Positions 9,106 through 17,443 of a stretch of 64,000 bases of DNA are shown here, in pieces. The stretch is taken from positions 62,001 through 126,000 of the forward strand of contig JAKQHM010000053.1 of the NCBI GenBank assembly GCA_029572935.1, in the 5' to 3' direction. The notes under the pieces are model-generated. The model worked only from the letters and a program-made list of their open reading frames with translations, searched no databases and was not told the DNA's origin. The position numbers and the translations under genes are program-made. Numbering within the stretch: position 1 is the first letter of the stretch; the number at the start of each line of letters is the position of its first letter. This stretch comes from Bacteroidota bacterium (GTDB taxonomy: Bacteria > Bacteroidota > Bacteroidia > Chitinophagales > Saprospiraceae).

Positions 9106-10686
9106 TTACAACAATTGATACTCGGGCAATGTGGTGATATACTTCATGACATTAGCAAACTGGGTAGGTACACTCACATAATCCAGATCCCAGGTACCGT
9201 CCTCAAAATAGTTTGCCGGAACGCCTGCCTTGAATACCGATACGGCTGTTTCTATAATATCCAACGGCATGGGCACAGTAATAAAATACTCCATCAATTT
9301 CTGGACAATCTCATTGGGATTTGTGCTGTTGTTACTTAAGTCCTGAAGAAAAGATCTATATTTTGCCTTTGTAGTGTCATAAGGCAGGTAATAATCTACG
9401 TGGTCCCGATTATACCTCCACCTGTTCACCAGGACAAATTCGTTTAGCCAGGCTCTGTATCCCGGCCATCCTGCGACATTGACCGGATTAAACAGTGTTT
9501 GTCCAAGGTTGGCCGTCTGGCTGTAGATCGCCCCCATTGCATCGCGCTTCAGGGTATTGGCTGAAGGTGTTTGCCTCTGCCAGTCAAACAGAAAATAATC
9601 TTCGTTCTGACGAAGATCCAGTGAACGGTAAAAATGAATCGTGTTGTCGATATTGCTTTTTATGTTGATGCCCATATTTTCCTCCTCAAAGAAATGCTCG
9701 CTTTTGAAGAGGGTCTTCAGTACGGTAGCAATATTCCAGTTGGATTGAATAAATACCTGAGCGAGACCATCCACAATTTCCTCAGGTGGAAATTCATACA
9801 TGTAATATCTGTAGAGCTTTGTGCAAATGAACTTGGCTATCTCGTTTTTCCTCTGAGTAAAAATAATATTATGTACGAGGTTGTAATCACCTTTGTCGAG
9901 TTGGCTGGCATCCTGAGGAGTGAAGTTCTGACCCAGGACTCTTTTGGCTCCAAAATCATGGTTTGAAGAGCTAAACATGAAAGTTCCGTAACTTACGGGT
10001 TCTACATAGGTTGTATTATTTTCATAGCGATAGAGCCTCCATCCTGTCAATGCCCGGGCTATCTCTTTGACGTCCTGTTCGGTATAATGGCCAACGCCCA
10101 TGGTAAACAGCTCGAGCAATTCCCGGGCATAGTTTTCATTGGGTCGGGATTTTATGTTCAAACGTCCGTCCAGATAATGTAACATGGCCGGTGTGCGGCC
10201 GATATCTTCCACAAAGGTCTTGAAATTGCCCAGGGCATTTTTATGGAGAACGTAATAATACTGAAACACCCAGGTCGGATAGTATCCGTAATTCTGTGCT
10301 TCTGTAACAAAATGGTTTGACCAAAAAAGTACCAATTTATGTCTCACCCCTTCGCGGATCATGCCATTGAACCACATTTGGACCAGCTCAAGATACTTGT
10401 TATAGGTTACATTGCCATCTGAATCAATGGTGTTTTGTTGAGCCCACTGATACGAATAATCCACCCCAGATTTTTTTTCACCTGGCAAGGCATGTCGTAT
10501 GGCCGTATCAATCAAAAAATCCACGATCACAGATGGGGAATTTGACCTGGCAGCCCGGATCAGGTTGAGCGGCGCGCCATTACACAGCTTGTTATACAAA
10601 TGGTGTATCCGTCTGTCATTCCAGGGTTTTGAGCTCGAAGGAACATAAGGACTCAGATCTCCTTTGAGACAATTATTGGTTGGCAT
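9106..10686 (-). CDS. DUF1800 family protein
   Basis: 526 aa. DUF1800 proteins are large, mainly helical, and genetically coupled to DUF1501 in Bacteroidota and Planctomycetota; no biochemical activity is firmly assigned. The family signature is clear: NENYARELLELFTMGVGHYT followed by an EIARALTGW segment, and before it an FWSNHFVTE segment. NPVNVAGWPG further on is also typical. No strong signal peptide is seen at the N-terminus (MPTNNCLKGDLSPYVPSSS), so the route out of the cytoplasm, if any, is unclear. It is 57 bp after the M4 protease gene and 21 bp before the DUF1501 gene on the minus strand, so the three or four genes are probably co-transcribed. Confidence 0.92.
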   Translation of the reverse strand: MPTNNCLKGDLSPYVPSSSKPWNDRRIHHLYNKLCNGAPLNLIRAARSNSPSVIVDFLIDTAIRHALPGEKKSGVDYSYQWAQQNTIDSDGNVTYNKYLELVQMWFNGMIREGVRHKLVLFWSNHFVTEAQNYGYYPTWVFQYYYVLHKNALGNFKTFVEDIGRTPAMLHYLDGRLNIKSRPNENYARELLELFTMGVGHYTEQDVKEIARALTGWRLYRYENNTTYVEPVSYGTFMFSSSNHDFGAKRVLGQNFTPQDASQLDKGDYNLVHNIIFTQRKNEIAKFICTKLYRYYMYEFPPEEIVDGLAQVFIQSNWNIATVLKTLFKSEHFFEEENMGINIKSNIDNTIHFYRSLDLRQNEDYFLFDWQRQTPSANTLKRDAMGAIYSQTANLGQTLFNPVNVAGWPGYRAWLNEFVLVNRWRYNRDHVDYYLPYDTTKAKYRSFLQDLSNNSTNPNEIVQKLMEYFITVPMPLDIIETAVSVFKAGVPANYFEDGTWDLDYVSVPTQFANVMKYITTLPEYQLL

Positions 10687-10743
10687 ATTCTGTTTTTTCT
10701 GATGCTAAATTAATAAAGAAAGATCGAATAAAAGAAGTGATTT

Positions 10744-13700
10744 TTATTTCTTCATGATTTTGACGGTAACTGAACCGGATTGATTCAAAAGGGTCATCAA
10801 ATAAAGTCCGGCTGGCAAGGTCTGTAGCTCTATACTTTTCTTATTATGCCCTTCCCGGATCACCAATTTTTCTGTTTTCACGATATTCCCAACTGGATCG
10901 GAGATCACCAGGCGGATTTCCTGATCCACATCCGATTTCATATCCAATACAAATTCACTTCCAAATGGATTGGGGTTGACAGAGAATTCAGATAATGATT
11001 CCAGTGATTCCGAATGAACCAGCTTTCGGACCCCCAATGCAAACCAACTCCCCCATCGACCGCCCCTAAGCAACACGCTTTCAGAACCCGATTCGGAAAT
11101 TTTGGAACTGGCCAAAGGAATGACGTTCAGACTCTGGTTTCCAAAATTATCTTCGGAGTCAAATAATATTGCATTGTCCTTCACACTATAGCTGGGATAA
11201 GCCAGCTGATCCCTGTTATCGGCGATCAAGCTGATGGTGTTTGTTTCCAGATTGGCTCCCAGCAAAGCATAGGACGTTTGAAAAAATCCCGACTCTATAT
11301 AATCAAATGCCAATACGTCCGGGCTATTCTTGGAAAATACCGGATTTCCCACACTTGCGTTTTCAGGTAAACTCGATATCAGCTTATCAATTTTACCATC
11401 CCCAAAAGTGCCGTTGGATTTATTGAAAACCCTTAGGAAACCAATGTCCCAATATTCAATATCCGTCCCATTGCTCCCAGGCAGGGTGTTGAATGCGTCG
11501 TACATCAGGTATTGACCGCTCAGATCGAAATCCATCTGATCTGCATATCGAACATCCTGTGTCGCCCCTCCGGAAGAAGTTGGATTGTAAAGGCTGTAGG
11601 TTTTGTAAACCTCGTCTTTAAAATCGTAAATATGAATTTTATTCTCCTCGACTCCGTACAAAATGGCCAGGAGGCGCCCATCCTTGGATATACTTACGTT
11701 GCGGTAGATCGGATTGTCATCCAGTTCAAACTCAGTATAAGTCCTTCTCCGATCGTCGTACTGCAAATAATATAGTCTTTTGTCTTCCCCGACATAATAG
11801 ATCTCGGTGCCATCATCCGTCACACTGGGCTTGGACAGTATGGTTCTGTCTGACAAAACAATGGGTTGTGTATTTAAATCGGACAGATAGACCCCATTTC
11901 TGTCCTGATCAGTACACACCACAAATTCCTTACCAGGATTGGGAGCTATATCCCTGTTGGGGGGCGTGGTGGTACCCGAACCCTGAATCCCGACCATGTC
12001 AAAGGCAGCTTTGGCTGACGGAAGGACGTCGGGTGTTCCCGCATAAAGATCCGAGCAGGAGCGTTCTATTGCAGCACGCAAGTCCTTGAAATTGGAGGAA
12101 CGAATGAGGTACCTGGTCAAAGCCCTGTAATAAACCAATTCAGCTATTTTTTTTGCCTCTTCCTCAGACCTTACTGCTCTTAATCTCTGTACAAACAAGT
12201 AAAAGGCATAATTGGGAATGCCACTGTTGATATGCACTCCTCCATTATCCTCACTACCCCTGAATTGTTCAGAGACGTGTCTGGGTTGCCACCCATTATC
12301 ATTCAGACTTGAGCCACCATTGTGAGGGTCACTCATGCTGCGCATAGCGCCGGAACGAAAAAAACTGCGGACCACAATTTCTTCTCCTATCAACCAATCA
12401 TCCCGATCGATCAGCACACCAAAAATATCTGCAAAAGACTCGTTGATCGCGCCTGGTTCGTCCTCATAAACCAGATTGGCTGTATTTTGAATAACCCCAT
12501 GCGTAAGTTCATGGCCGGCCACATCGACTGCCTTCGCCAGACTGGTAAAGGCCCTGTTGCCATTTCCGTAAAACATGGCCTTTCCATTCCAAAATGCATT
12601 GTCCATTGCCTGACCATTGTCCTCTGTCACGTTGATGACAGACACGATGTTATCCCCGTTGCCGGAAATGGAGTTTCGCGAGAAGGTATTCAGGTAATAC
12701 TGATAGGCCAGGTTTGCATTGAAATGGGCAGAGACCGCTGCTTTGGAACTCCAAGTATTATTTGAGCTGGTGATGAAATTGGTTCTGAAATTGGATCTGG
12801 TCGGACTGGTATTCTGTGCATCCAGTGTAAGGATTACTCCGACAGGTTCCTGTGGCATTCTGGAAGCACTTCTGTTGAACATAGGTTTACCGGCATCCAT
12901 CAGGTAGTAAGTACTGCCTTCTCTCCACACCCCAAAGGCTCTGTTCACATCCAATAAATCCCTTCCCGTTGCAGTCTCAGCATCCTGTGGAGAACAACTT
13001 ATCGAACAGGATTCTGCTTCATGATGATGCCTGAGTCCACAGATTTTTCTGATGGATTTGACTACTGTGCCCTTTACCACATCGACGTACAATTCCCAAT
13101 TCTCGTATGGATTAGCCTGCACACCCAGCAAGTGAATCATAATCCAGGATTGGTCCGCAGGATTCCTCCACAGGAATTCCCGTTCTTCATAAATTCCGTT
13201 TTCGCCTACTCTCTTGTCAGCAGAAGTCATGGCAATGCTCCTTTCCTTAAAAAATTTCTGCACTATCGGAACCAGATTTAAATTTCCAATTCGGGTAAAA
13301 GCCTGACTCGCATCCGGCAGCTGGATTTTGCCATGGGTATAAACTTTTTGATCCGGGTACACATGAAGCAGATATTCTCCATCCAGCACATCGATGCCAT
13401 TCCAGGTTTGCTGGCATTGTAAGTGAAGTACACCCAACTCGTCCTGTTCCTCCTTTACCACCTTATAGGCTAAAGCTGACTCTGTGGTCAATCCCAGATT
13501 GACTTTCAGGAAATCCGAAATAGCAAGATCCCTTTCTTTTACGCTTCTGGGCAGAGCCTTCATTTCGGTCTCAAAACGGATTGGATAACCGGCTGTATCT
13601 CTATCCACCAATCTGATCTTGCCCAGCGCCTCCATCAGTTTGGAGGGTCCAAGTTTTAAAACGCTCTGTGATAATCCGGGGTTTTGATCTGATCTAAGAC

Positions 13701-13857
13701 CCAATCCCTGACTCCAATCCTTATTTTTACGCAGTATACGGGGATTCTTGGGCAATTCAGATGATTGATCGAAAGTGATCTTTTTAAGCACCTGTGCAGG
13801 TATCTGGGTTGAAAAAAGAATCAACACCACACTAACTATCCATATTCCTGGCTTCAT
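10744..13857 (-). CDS. Secreted M4 (thermolysin-like) metalloprotease with beta-propeller-like insert and T9SS tail
   Basis: 1037 aa. A signal peptide (MKPGIWIVSVVLILFSTQIPAQ) precedes an FTP/PepSY-type propeptide to about 290. The M4 catalytic domain carries HELTH (H449, E450, H453) and the third ligand in GAINESFAD (E473), plus a GGVHINSGIPN segment holding the proton-donor histidine. These define a zinc endopeptidase of the thermolysin family. From about residue 665 to 935 comes a stretch of short beta blades with TolB/WD-like phrases (LSKPSVTDDGTEIYYVG), probably a propeller. The final 85 residues (VNPNPFGSEFVLDM to LPAGLYLMTLLNQSG) resemble a T9SS type A sorting domain. The ATG overlaps the stop of the upstream putative lipoprotein gene by 4 bp. 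It likely degrades extracellular protein. Confidence 0.93.
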   Translation of the reverse strand: MKPGIWIVSVVLILFSTQIPAQVLKKITFDQSSELPKNPRILRKNKDWSQGLGLRSDQNPGLSQSVLKLGPSKLMEALGKIRLVDRDTAGYPIRFETEMKALPRSVKERDLAISDFLKVNLGLTTESALAYKVVKEEQDELGVLHLQCQQTWNGIDVLDGEYLLHVYPDQKVYTHGKIQLPDASQAFTRIGNLNLVPIVQKFFKERSIAMTSADKRVGENGIYEEREFLWRNPADQSWIMIHLLGVQANPYENWELYVDVVKGTVVKSIRKICGLRHHHEAESCSISCSPQDAETATGRDLLDVNRAFGVWREGSTYYLMDAGKPMFNRSASRMPQEPVGVILTLDAQNTSPTRSNFRTNFITSSNNTWSSKAAVSAHFNANLAYQYYLNTFSRNSISGNGDNIVSVINVTEDNGQAMDNAFWNGKAMFYGNGNRAFTSLAKAVDVAGHELTHGVIQNTANLVYEDEPGAINESFADIFGVLIDRDDWLIGEEIVVRSFFRSGAMRSMSDPHNGGSSLNDNGWQPRHVSEQFRGSEDNGGVHINSGIPNYAFYLFVQRLRAVRSEEEAKKIAELVYYRALTRYLIRSSNFKDLRAAIERSCSDLYAGTPDVLPSAKAAFDMVGIQGSGTTTPPNRDIAPNPGKEFVVCTDQDRNGVYLSDLNTQPIVLSDRTILSKPSVTDDGTEIYYVGEDKRLYYLQYDDRRRTYTEFELDDNPIYRNVSISKDGRLLAILYGVEENKIHIYDFKDEVYKTYSLYNPTSSGGATQDVRYADQMDFDLSGQYLMYDAFNTLPGSNGTDIEYWDIGFLRVFNKSNGTFGDGKIDKLISSLPENASVGNPVFSKNSPDVLAFDYIESGFFQTSYALLGANLETNTISLIADNRDQLAYPSYSVKDNAILFDSEDNFGNQSLNVIPLASSKISESGSESVLLRGGRWGSWFALGVRKLVHSESLESLSEFSVNPNPFGSEFVLDMKSDVDQEIRLVISDPVGNIVKTEKLVIREGHNKKSIELQTLPAGLYLMTLLNQSGSVTVKIMKK

Positions 13858-14270
13858 TTGGACTGCTTTGATTTTAAGTACTCGAGAAAATCGTAAATCA
13901 GATTTAGACCATCCGGTGCATTTGGGTTACCCGGATCCCAAACAATGCGACGCCATCCATGGACGGGGTCTTCTATTTCCAAGAACCGGTATAAATTACC
14001 AGGCTCATTGTACACAATTCGCTCAATTCCCAATGTTTCCAGATTCTTTTTAAGCTGGCTTTGCTGTTTAGTGGTCAGTTCTCCTAAAACAGCACCATCT
14101 TGTCTGATCTCCCCATCTTTTTTTATCAGTGAGGTGTATTCCTTACCCATCACTCCCCCACCGTGACCAAACCGGATCCAATCGTTATTTAAAACCGCCT
14201 GTGCTTTATGCGACGCGCAACCCGATTCCAAAATAGAAATGAAAAAAAATAATGCACTCAAAATCAGCAT
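13854..14270 (-). CDS. Putative small lipoprotein of unknown function
   Basis: 138 aa from the ATG at 14270. The frame stays open upstream to an ATG at 14372, but that would add 34 residues before the signal sequence and overlap the divergent gene, so the internal start is preferred; it also places a G-rich AAAGGGGGG about 10 bases upstream. The N-terminus MLILSALFFFISILESGC is a hydrophobic leader ending in a cysteine that fits a relaxed lipobox. The mature part has no family I recognise; it mentions a WIRFGHGGGV strand and a C-terminal helical YDFLEYLKSKQSK. The stop overlaps the M4 protease start by 4 bp (ATGA), which suggests translational coupling. It could be a chaperone or inhibitor of the protease, but that rests on position only. 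Confidence 0.65.
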   Translation of the reverse strand: MLILSALFFFISILESGCASHKAQAVLNNDWIRFGHGGGVMGKEYTSLIKKDGEIRQDGAVLGELTTKQQSQLKKNLETLGIERIVYNEPGNLYRFLEIEDPVHGWRRIVWDPGNPNAPDGLNLIYDFLEYLKSKQSK

Positions 14271-14319
14271 TTTAAAATACCCCCCTTTTAAAGTTTCGTT
14301 AAATGGTCCCATAAGCGGA

Positions 14320-14350
14320 TTGGGAATAATTGATTTTGTCACTATCTTTA
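14320..14350 (+). promoter_or_regulatory. Predicted Bacteroidota-type promoter for the Cys-rich protein
   Basis: TTG at 14320-14322 and TATCTTTA at 14343-14350, separated by 20 bp. The second box matches the -7 consensus TAnnTTTG at seven of eight positions and lies 22-28 bp before the two possible ATG codons. It sits between two divergent genes. Confidence 0.45.
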
Positions 14351-14377
14351 AGCCAAAATTAGTTAAACCCAATGATT

Positions 14378-14806
14378 ATGAAAAATTTAATTTTAGTTGC
14401 TGCTCTGTTTTTTGTAGGCGGAATGGTAGAAATGAACGCTCAGTGTTCACATGCCAAAGCTGCCAGTACTTCCTGCTCTTCCAAATCTGCATCTGTAAGT
14501 GAAGCTGCTCTGAAAGCTGCTGACGCAGATCCAACTATCGAAAAAAAGGTCTGTGAAAAATCCGGAAAAGTGTCTTTTTACAGAACCACCAAGGATGAAT
14601 CAGGTGCTTCTGTTTCTACCCAGGTTACATATGATGAAGGAAAAGCTATGTTCGTGAATTATTCTGCCGATGCCAATGCTGCTCCCGCTGCAGGAACTTC
14701 CAAGGCATGCTGCTCAGGAAAAGCTGCAAAAGCTTGCTGCTCCTCTAAAAAGGGTGCTAAATCCTGCTCCGGAAATAAAGCAGAAAATACTGCTCCGGTA
14801 AATTGA
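14378..14806 (+). CDS. Small secreted cysteine/lysine-rich protein, unknown function
   Basis: 142 aa from ATG 14378 (144 aa if the ATG at 14372 is used; both give the same leader). A signal peptide, MKNLILVAALFFVGGMVEMNAQ, is followed directly by a cysteine. The mature protein is rich in Ala, Ser, Lys and Cys, with eight cysteines: two near the N-terminus, one central (KKVCEK) and five in a C-terminal run of KACCSGKAA, KACCSSKKGA and KSCSGNK. The centre holds a short beta-like segment (KVSFYRTTKDESG, STQVTYDEGKAMFVNY). The Cys-Cys-Ser-x-Lys pattern resembles metal-binding or disulfide-rich surface proteins, but I cannot name a family. It is a single gene with its own promoter-like site and a clear terminator, suggesting strong independent expression. 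Confidence 0.8.
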   Translation: MKNLILVAALFFVGGMVEMNAQCSHAKAASTSCSSKSASVSEAALKAADADPTIEKKVCEKSGKVSFYRTTKDESGASVSTQVTYDEGKAMFVNYSADANAAPAAGTSKACCSGKAAKACCSSKKGAKSCSGNKAENTAPVN

Positions 14807-14836
14807 TAGATCAATTTTTGATTTAAAATAATTTCT

Positions 14837-14875
14837 GAAAGCCCTTTGTCTCCGTGATGAGGGGCTTTCTTTTTT
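14837..14875 (+). terminator. Rho-independent terminator
   Basis: Perfect 8-bp stem GAAAGCCC (14837-14844) / GGGCTTTC (14862-14869) followed by a run of T. It lies 31 bp after the stop of the Cys-rich protein. Confidence 0.85.
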
Positions 14876-14926
14876 ACTTAAATTTTCATCCTAAGCCTTT
14901 ACCTTTGATGCACATTTATCTTATTC

Positions 14927-17443
14927 TTGAAATTTAAAATTCCAATTTACCTGATCCTGGTCATGAGTTTGACCGCTTTTCAATTTTTGATTGCTCAGGA
15001 TGACATGCGATTGATCACCGGCTGGCAGTACAAGGCCAAGGAGGACCAGGACTGGAAGGACTGCCAGTTGCCATCGTCCATTTATTCCATCCTCGAATCG
15101 CAAGGACTGATCCCCAATCCTTATTTGCCCGGACAAGAAGGCATTCTACAGTGGGTGGACCAGAAAACCTGGATGTTCCGAGCCTTTTTCCAGCCGGACT
15201 CCTCATGGAAAAATAATGAAAAAACCGAGCTGTTGTTATCGGGACTGGATGTTTTCGCAGAGGTCAGGTTAAACGGCATGACAGTGGTCAAAACTGAAAA
15301 TGCTTTCCGAAGCTGGACAATCCCCATAGATCCCTGGCTCAAATCAGACTCAAATGAACTCCTCATCATTTTTCAGCCAACGTTTCCGGAATGCATTCAA
15401 AGGTTTAAGAAACTAACCGCTCCACTACCCGGAGAAGAAAGAGTTGTGGCTCGGACAGCCCAATTCAGGTTTGGCTGGGATTTTGCACCCAGGTTTACCG
15501 GTTGTGCGATCAGACAGCTTCCTGCAATCCGGCATACCAGAAATATAGCCCTGGAAAATTTCAGAATTCATACCCTTCAAATTCAGGAAGATCAAGCCGA
15601 ACTGGAACTCATCTTGAACCTGAGGACTGAATACTCTGATACTTGCTTCATTCAACTTATCATTGGCCAGGATAGTTTTTATTTCTCGGGTCAGTCGGGT
15701 AATTTGATGAAAGAACAAAGGATGCGATTGACTCTGCGCAACCCCAAACTTTGGTGGCCATCCGGCCAAGGTTCCCAGCACCTGTATAATTGTCACCTGA
15801 ACATTTACAATTCAGATGGAGTTCCACTGGTCAGTCGCACCCGTACACTTGGTATACGCACCATACGACTCATTCAGGAACCCGATGAATATGGCTCCTC
15901 CTTTCAATTTATGGTAAATGATAGGCCTGTATTTATGAAAGGAGCCAACCTGGTACCTGACGATGCCCTGTCTCCTCTCCATACAGATCCCGAAGTTTTT
16001 ATTCGCAGTTTGCAGGAGAGTCATTTCAATATGATCCGAATCTGGGGTGGCGGTACCTATGAGTCAGATTCTTTTTACCAAGCCTGTGATCAATATGGCA
16101 TCCTGGTGTGGCAGGATTTCATGTTTGCATGCGCAATGTATCCTGGGGATGATCATTTTCTGGAGAATGTAAGGGAAGAAGCACTGCAACAAATCACCCG
16201 ACTTTCAGGCTATGCCTGCATCGCTTTATGGTGCGGCAACAATGAAAATCACGAAGGATGGGAAAGATGGGGATGGCAACTTACCCTCACTCCCAAATCA
16301 AGAAAAAGGATATGGGGCGATTATGAAAAATTGTTCCTGGACATATTGCCTGGCTTAGTGTCATCGTATGGAAACCAATGTTCCTATGTGGATTCATCTC
16401 CCAAATTTGGAAGGGGCGACTCAAGATTTAAAAAAGAAGGAGATGCCCATGATTGGGGGATCTGGCACGACGGACTGCCTTTTTCAGAATTTGCAAAAAG
16501 GGTTCCCCGCTTTTTAAGTGAAGCCGGGTTTCAGTCTCTTCCCTCTGTGGAGATTTTGAGCCGGTACATTCCCGATCAGGACTTGCAGATTGATTCAGAT
16601 GCCATGAAAACAAGGCAAAAACATCGCATTGGATTCAACATCATGTCTGATTATATATCGAGAGATCTCCCAGAACCCAAAGATGTCCCATCATGGAGTT
16701 ATCTGAGCCAAATCAATCAGGCAGAAGGTATGGCACTTGGGATCAAGGCACATCGACTGGCTAAACCCTATTGCATGGGCACCCTCTATTGGCAGCTCAA
16801 TGATTGCTGGCCCGGGATTTCATGGTCTGGCATTGAGTACGGAGGAAGATGGAAAGCCATGCACCATAAGGCTTATCATCTGTACCAACCTGTCTTGTGC
16901 ACAGCACAGATAAAAGAGAAACAGCTGGAATTGTCTGTGGTATCAGATCTGCCCCATGCAGACTCTATCCAGGTCAAACTCAGAATTCTGGATTCAGAGG
17001 GCAGAGAGTTTTACTCCTGGGCCACTCAAGCCCTGATTTCTGCTGATTTGCCTGTCAGGCTTCTTGCAATGGATATTTCTGAAATAATGGAATTGACTAA
17101 AATTAGCAAAATTTTTGTGCTTACCGAATGGGCTTACGGGTCGCAATCTGACTATGAACTGGTCCCCCTGGTCCCTCTAAAGGAAGTTGCATTCAAAAAA
17201 GCCAATTTCACAATTCAGGACTTCAAGCAAACTCCCAATGGGTTTGAATTTCTTTTGAGTACGGATCAAATAGCAAAATCTGTTTATCTCGGAGAGACCT
17301 CTGATTGGCGCTTTTATCCCAATTTCATTGACTTAATACCAGGAAGGCCAATGGTTGTTAAACTATTCACCTCGAGCCAGCAGCTTACTCCGGATGAGCT
17401 TAAAATCCAGTCTATATTCGATTTTCAAAATCAAAACAAATGA
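14927..17443 (+). CDS. Glycoside hydrolase family 2 beta-mannosidase
   Basis: 838 aa, matching GH2 beta-mannosidases in length. They cleave terminal beta-1,4-mannose from mannan-derived oligosaccharides. The N-terminal sugar-binding region has LSGLDVFAEVRLNG; the TIM-barrel has MIRIWGGGTYESDSFY, WQDFMFACAMYP and ALWCGNNENHEGW, whose E440 is the acid/base, and FLSEAGFQS with nucleophile E532. TLYWQLNDCWPG is also typical. The start is TTG at 14927, which gives a good signal peptide (MKFKIPIYLILVMSLTAFQFLIAQ); the first in-frame ATG, at 14963, would remove the charged n-region. So a periplasmic or surface location is likely. The stop overlaps the urocanate hydratase start by 4 bp. No other mannan-utilisation gene is nearby. 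Confidence 0.93.
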   Translation: MKFKIPIYLILVMSLTAFQFLIAQDDMRLITGWQYKAKEDQDWKDCQLPSSIYSILESQGLIPNPYLPGQEGILQWVDQKTWMFRAFFQPDSSWKNNEKTELLLSGLDVFAEVRLNGMTVVKTENAFRSWTIPIDPWLKSDSNELLIIFQPTFPECIQRFKKLTAPLPGEERVVARTAQFRFGWDFAPRFTGCAIRQLPAIRHTRNIALENFRIHTLQIQEDQAELELILNLRTEYSDTCFIQLIIGQDSFYFSGQSGNLMKEQRMRLTLRNPKLWWPSGQGSQHLYNCHLNIYNSDGVPLVSRTRTLGIRTIRLIQEPDEYGSSFQFMVNDRPVFMKGANLVPDDALSPLHTDPEVFIRSLQESHFNMIRIWGGGTYESDSFYQACDQYGILVWQDFMFACAMYPGDDHFLENVREEALQQITRLSGYACIALWCGNNENHEGWERWGWQLTLTPKSRKRIWGDYEKLFLDILPGLVSSYGNQCSYVDSSPKFGRGDSRFKKEGDAHDWGIWHDGLPFSEFAKRVPRFLSEAGFQSLPSVEILSRYIPDQDLQIDSDAMKTRQKHRIGFNIMSDYISRDLPEPKDVPSWSYLSQINQAEGMALGIKAHRLAKPYCMGTLYWQLNDCWPGISWSGIEYGGRWKAMHHKAYHLYQPVLCTAQIKEKQLELSVVSDLPHADSIQVKLRILDSEGREFYSWATQALISADLPVRLLAMDISEIMELTKISKIFVLTEWAYGSQSDYELVPLVPLKEVAFKKANFTIQDFKQTPNGFEFLLSTDQIAKSVYLGETSDWRFYPNFIDLIPGRPMVVKLFTSSQQLTPDELKIQSIFDFQNQNK

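Noticed and set aside
8557-9339. 260-codon plus-strand open frame
   Set aside because: Antisense to the DUF1501 and DUF1800 genes, both supported by family signatures; no motif in this frame.
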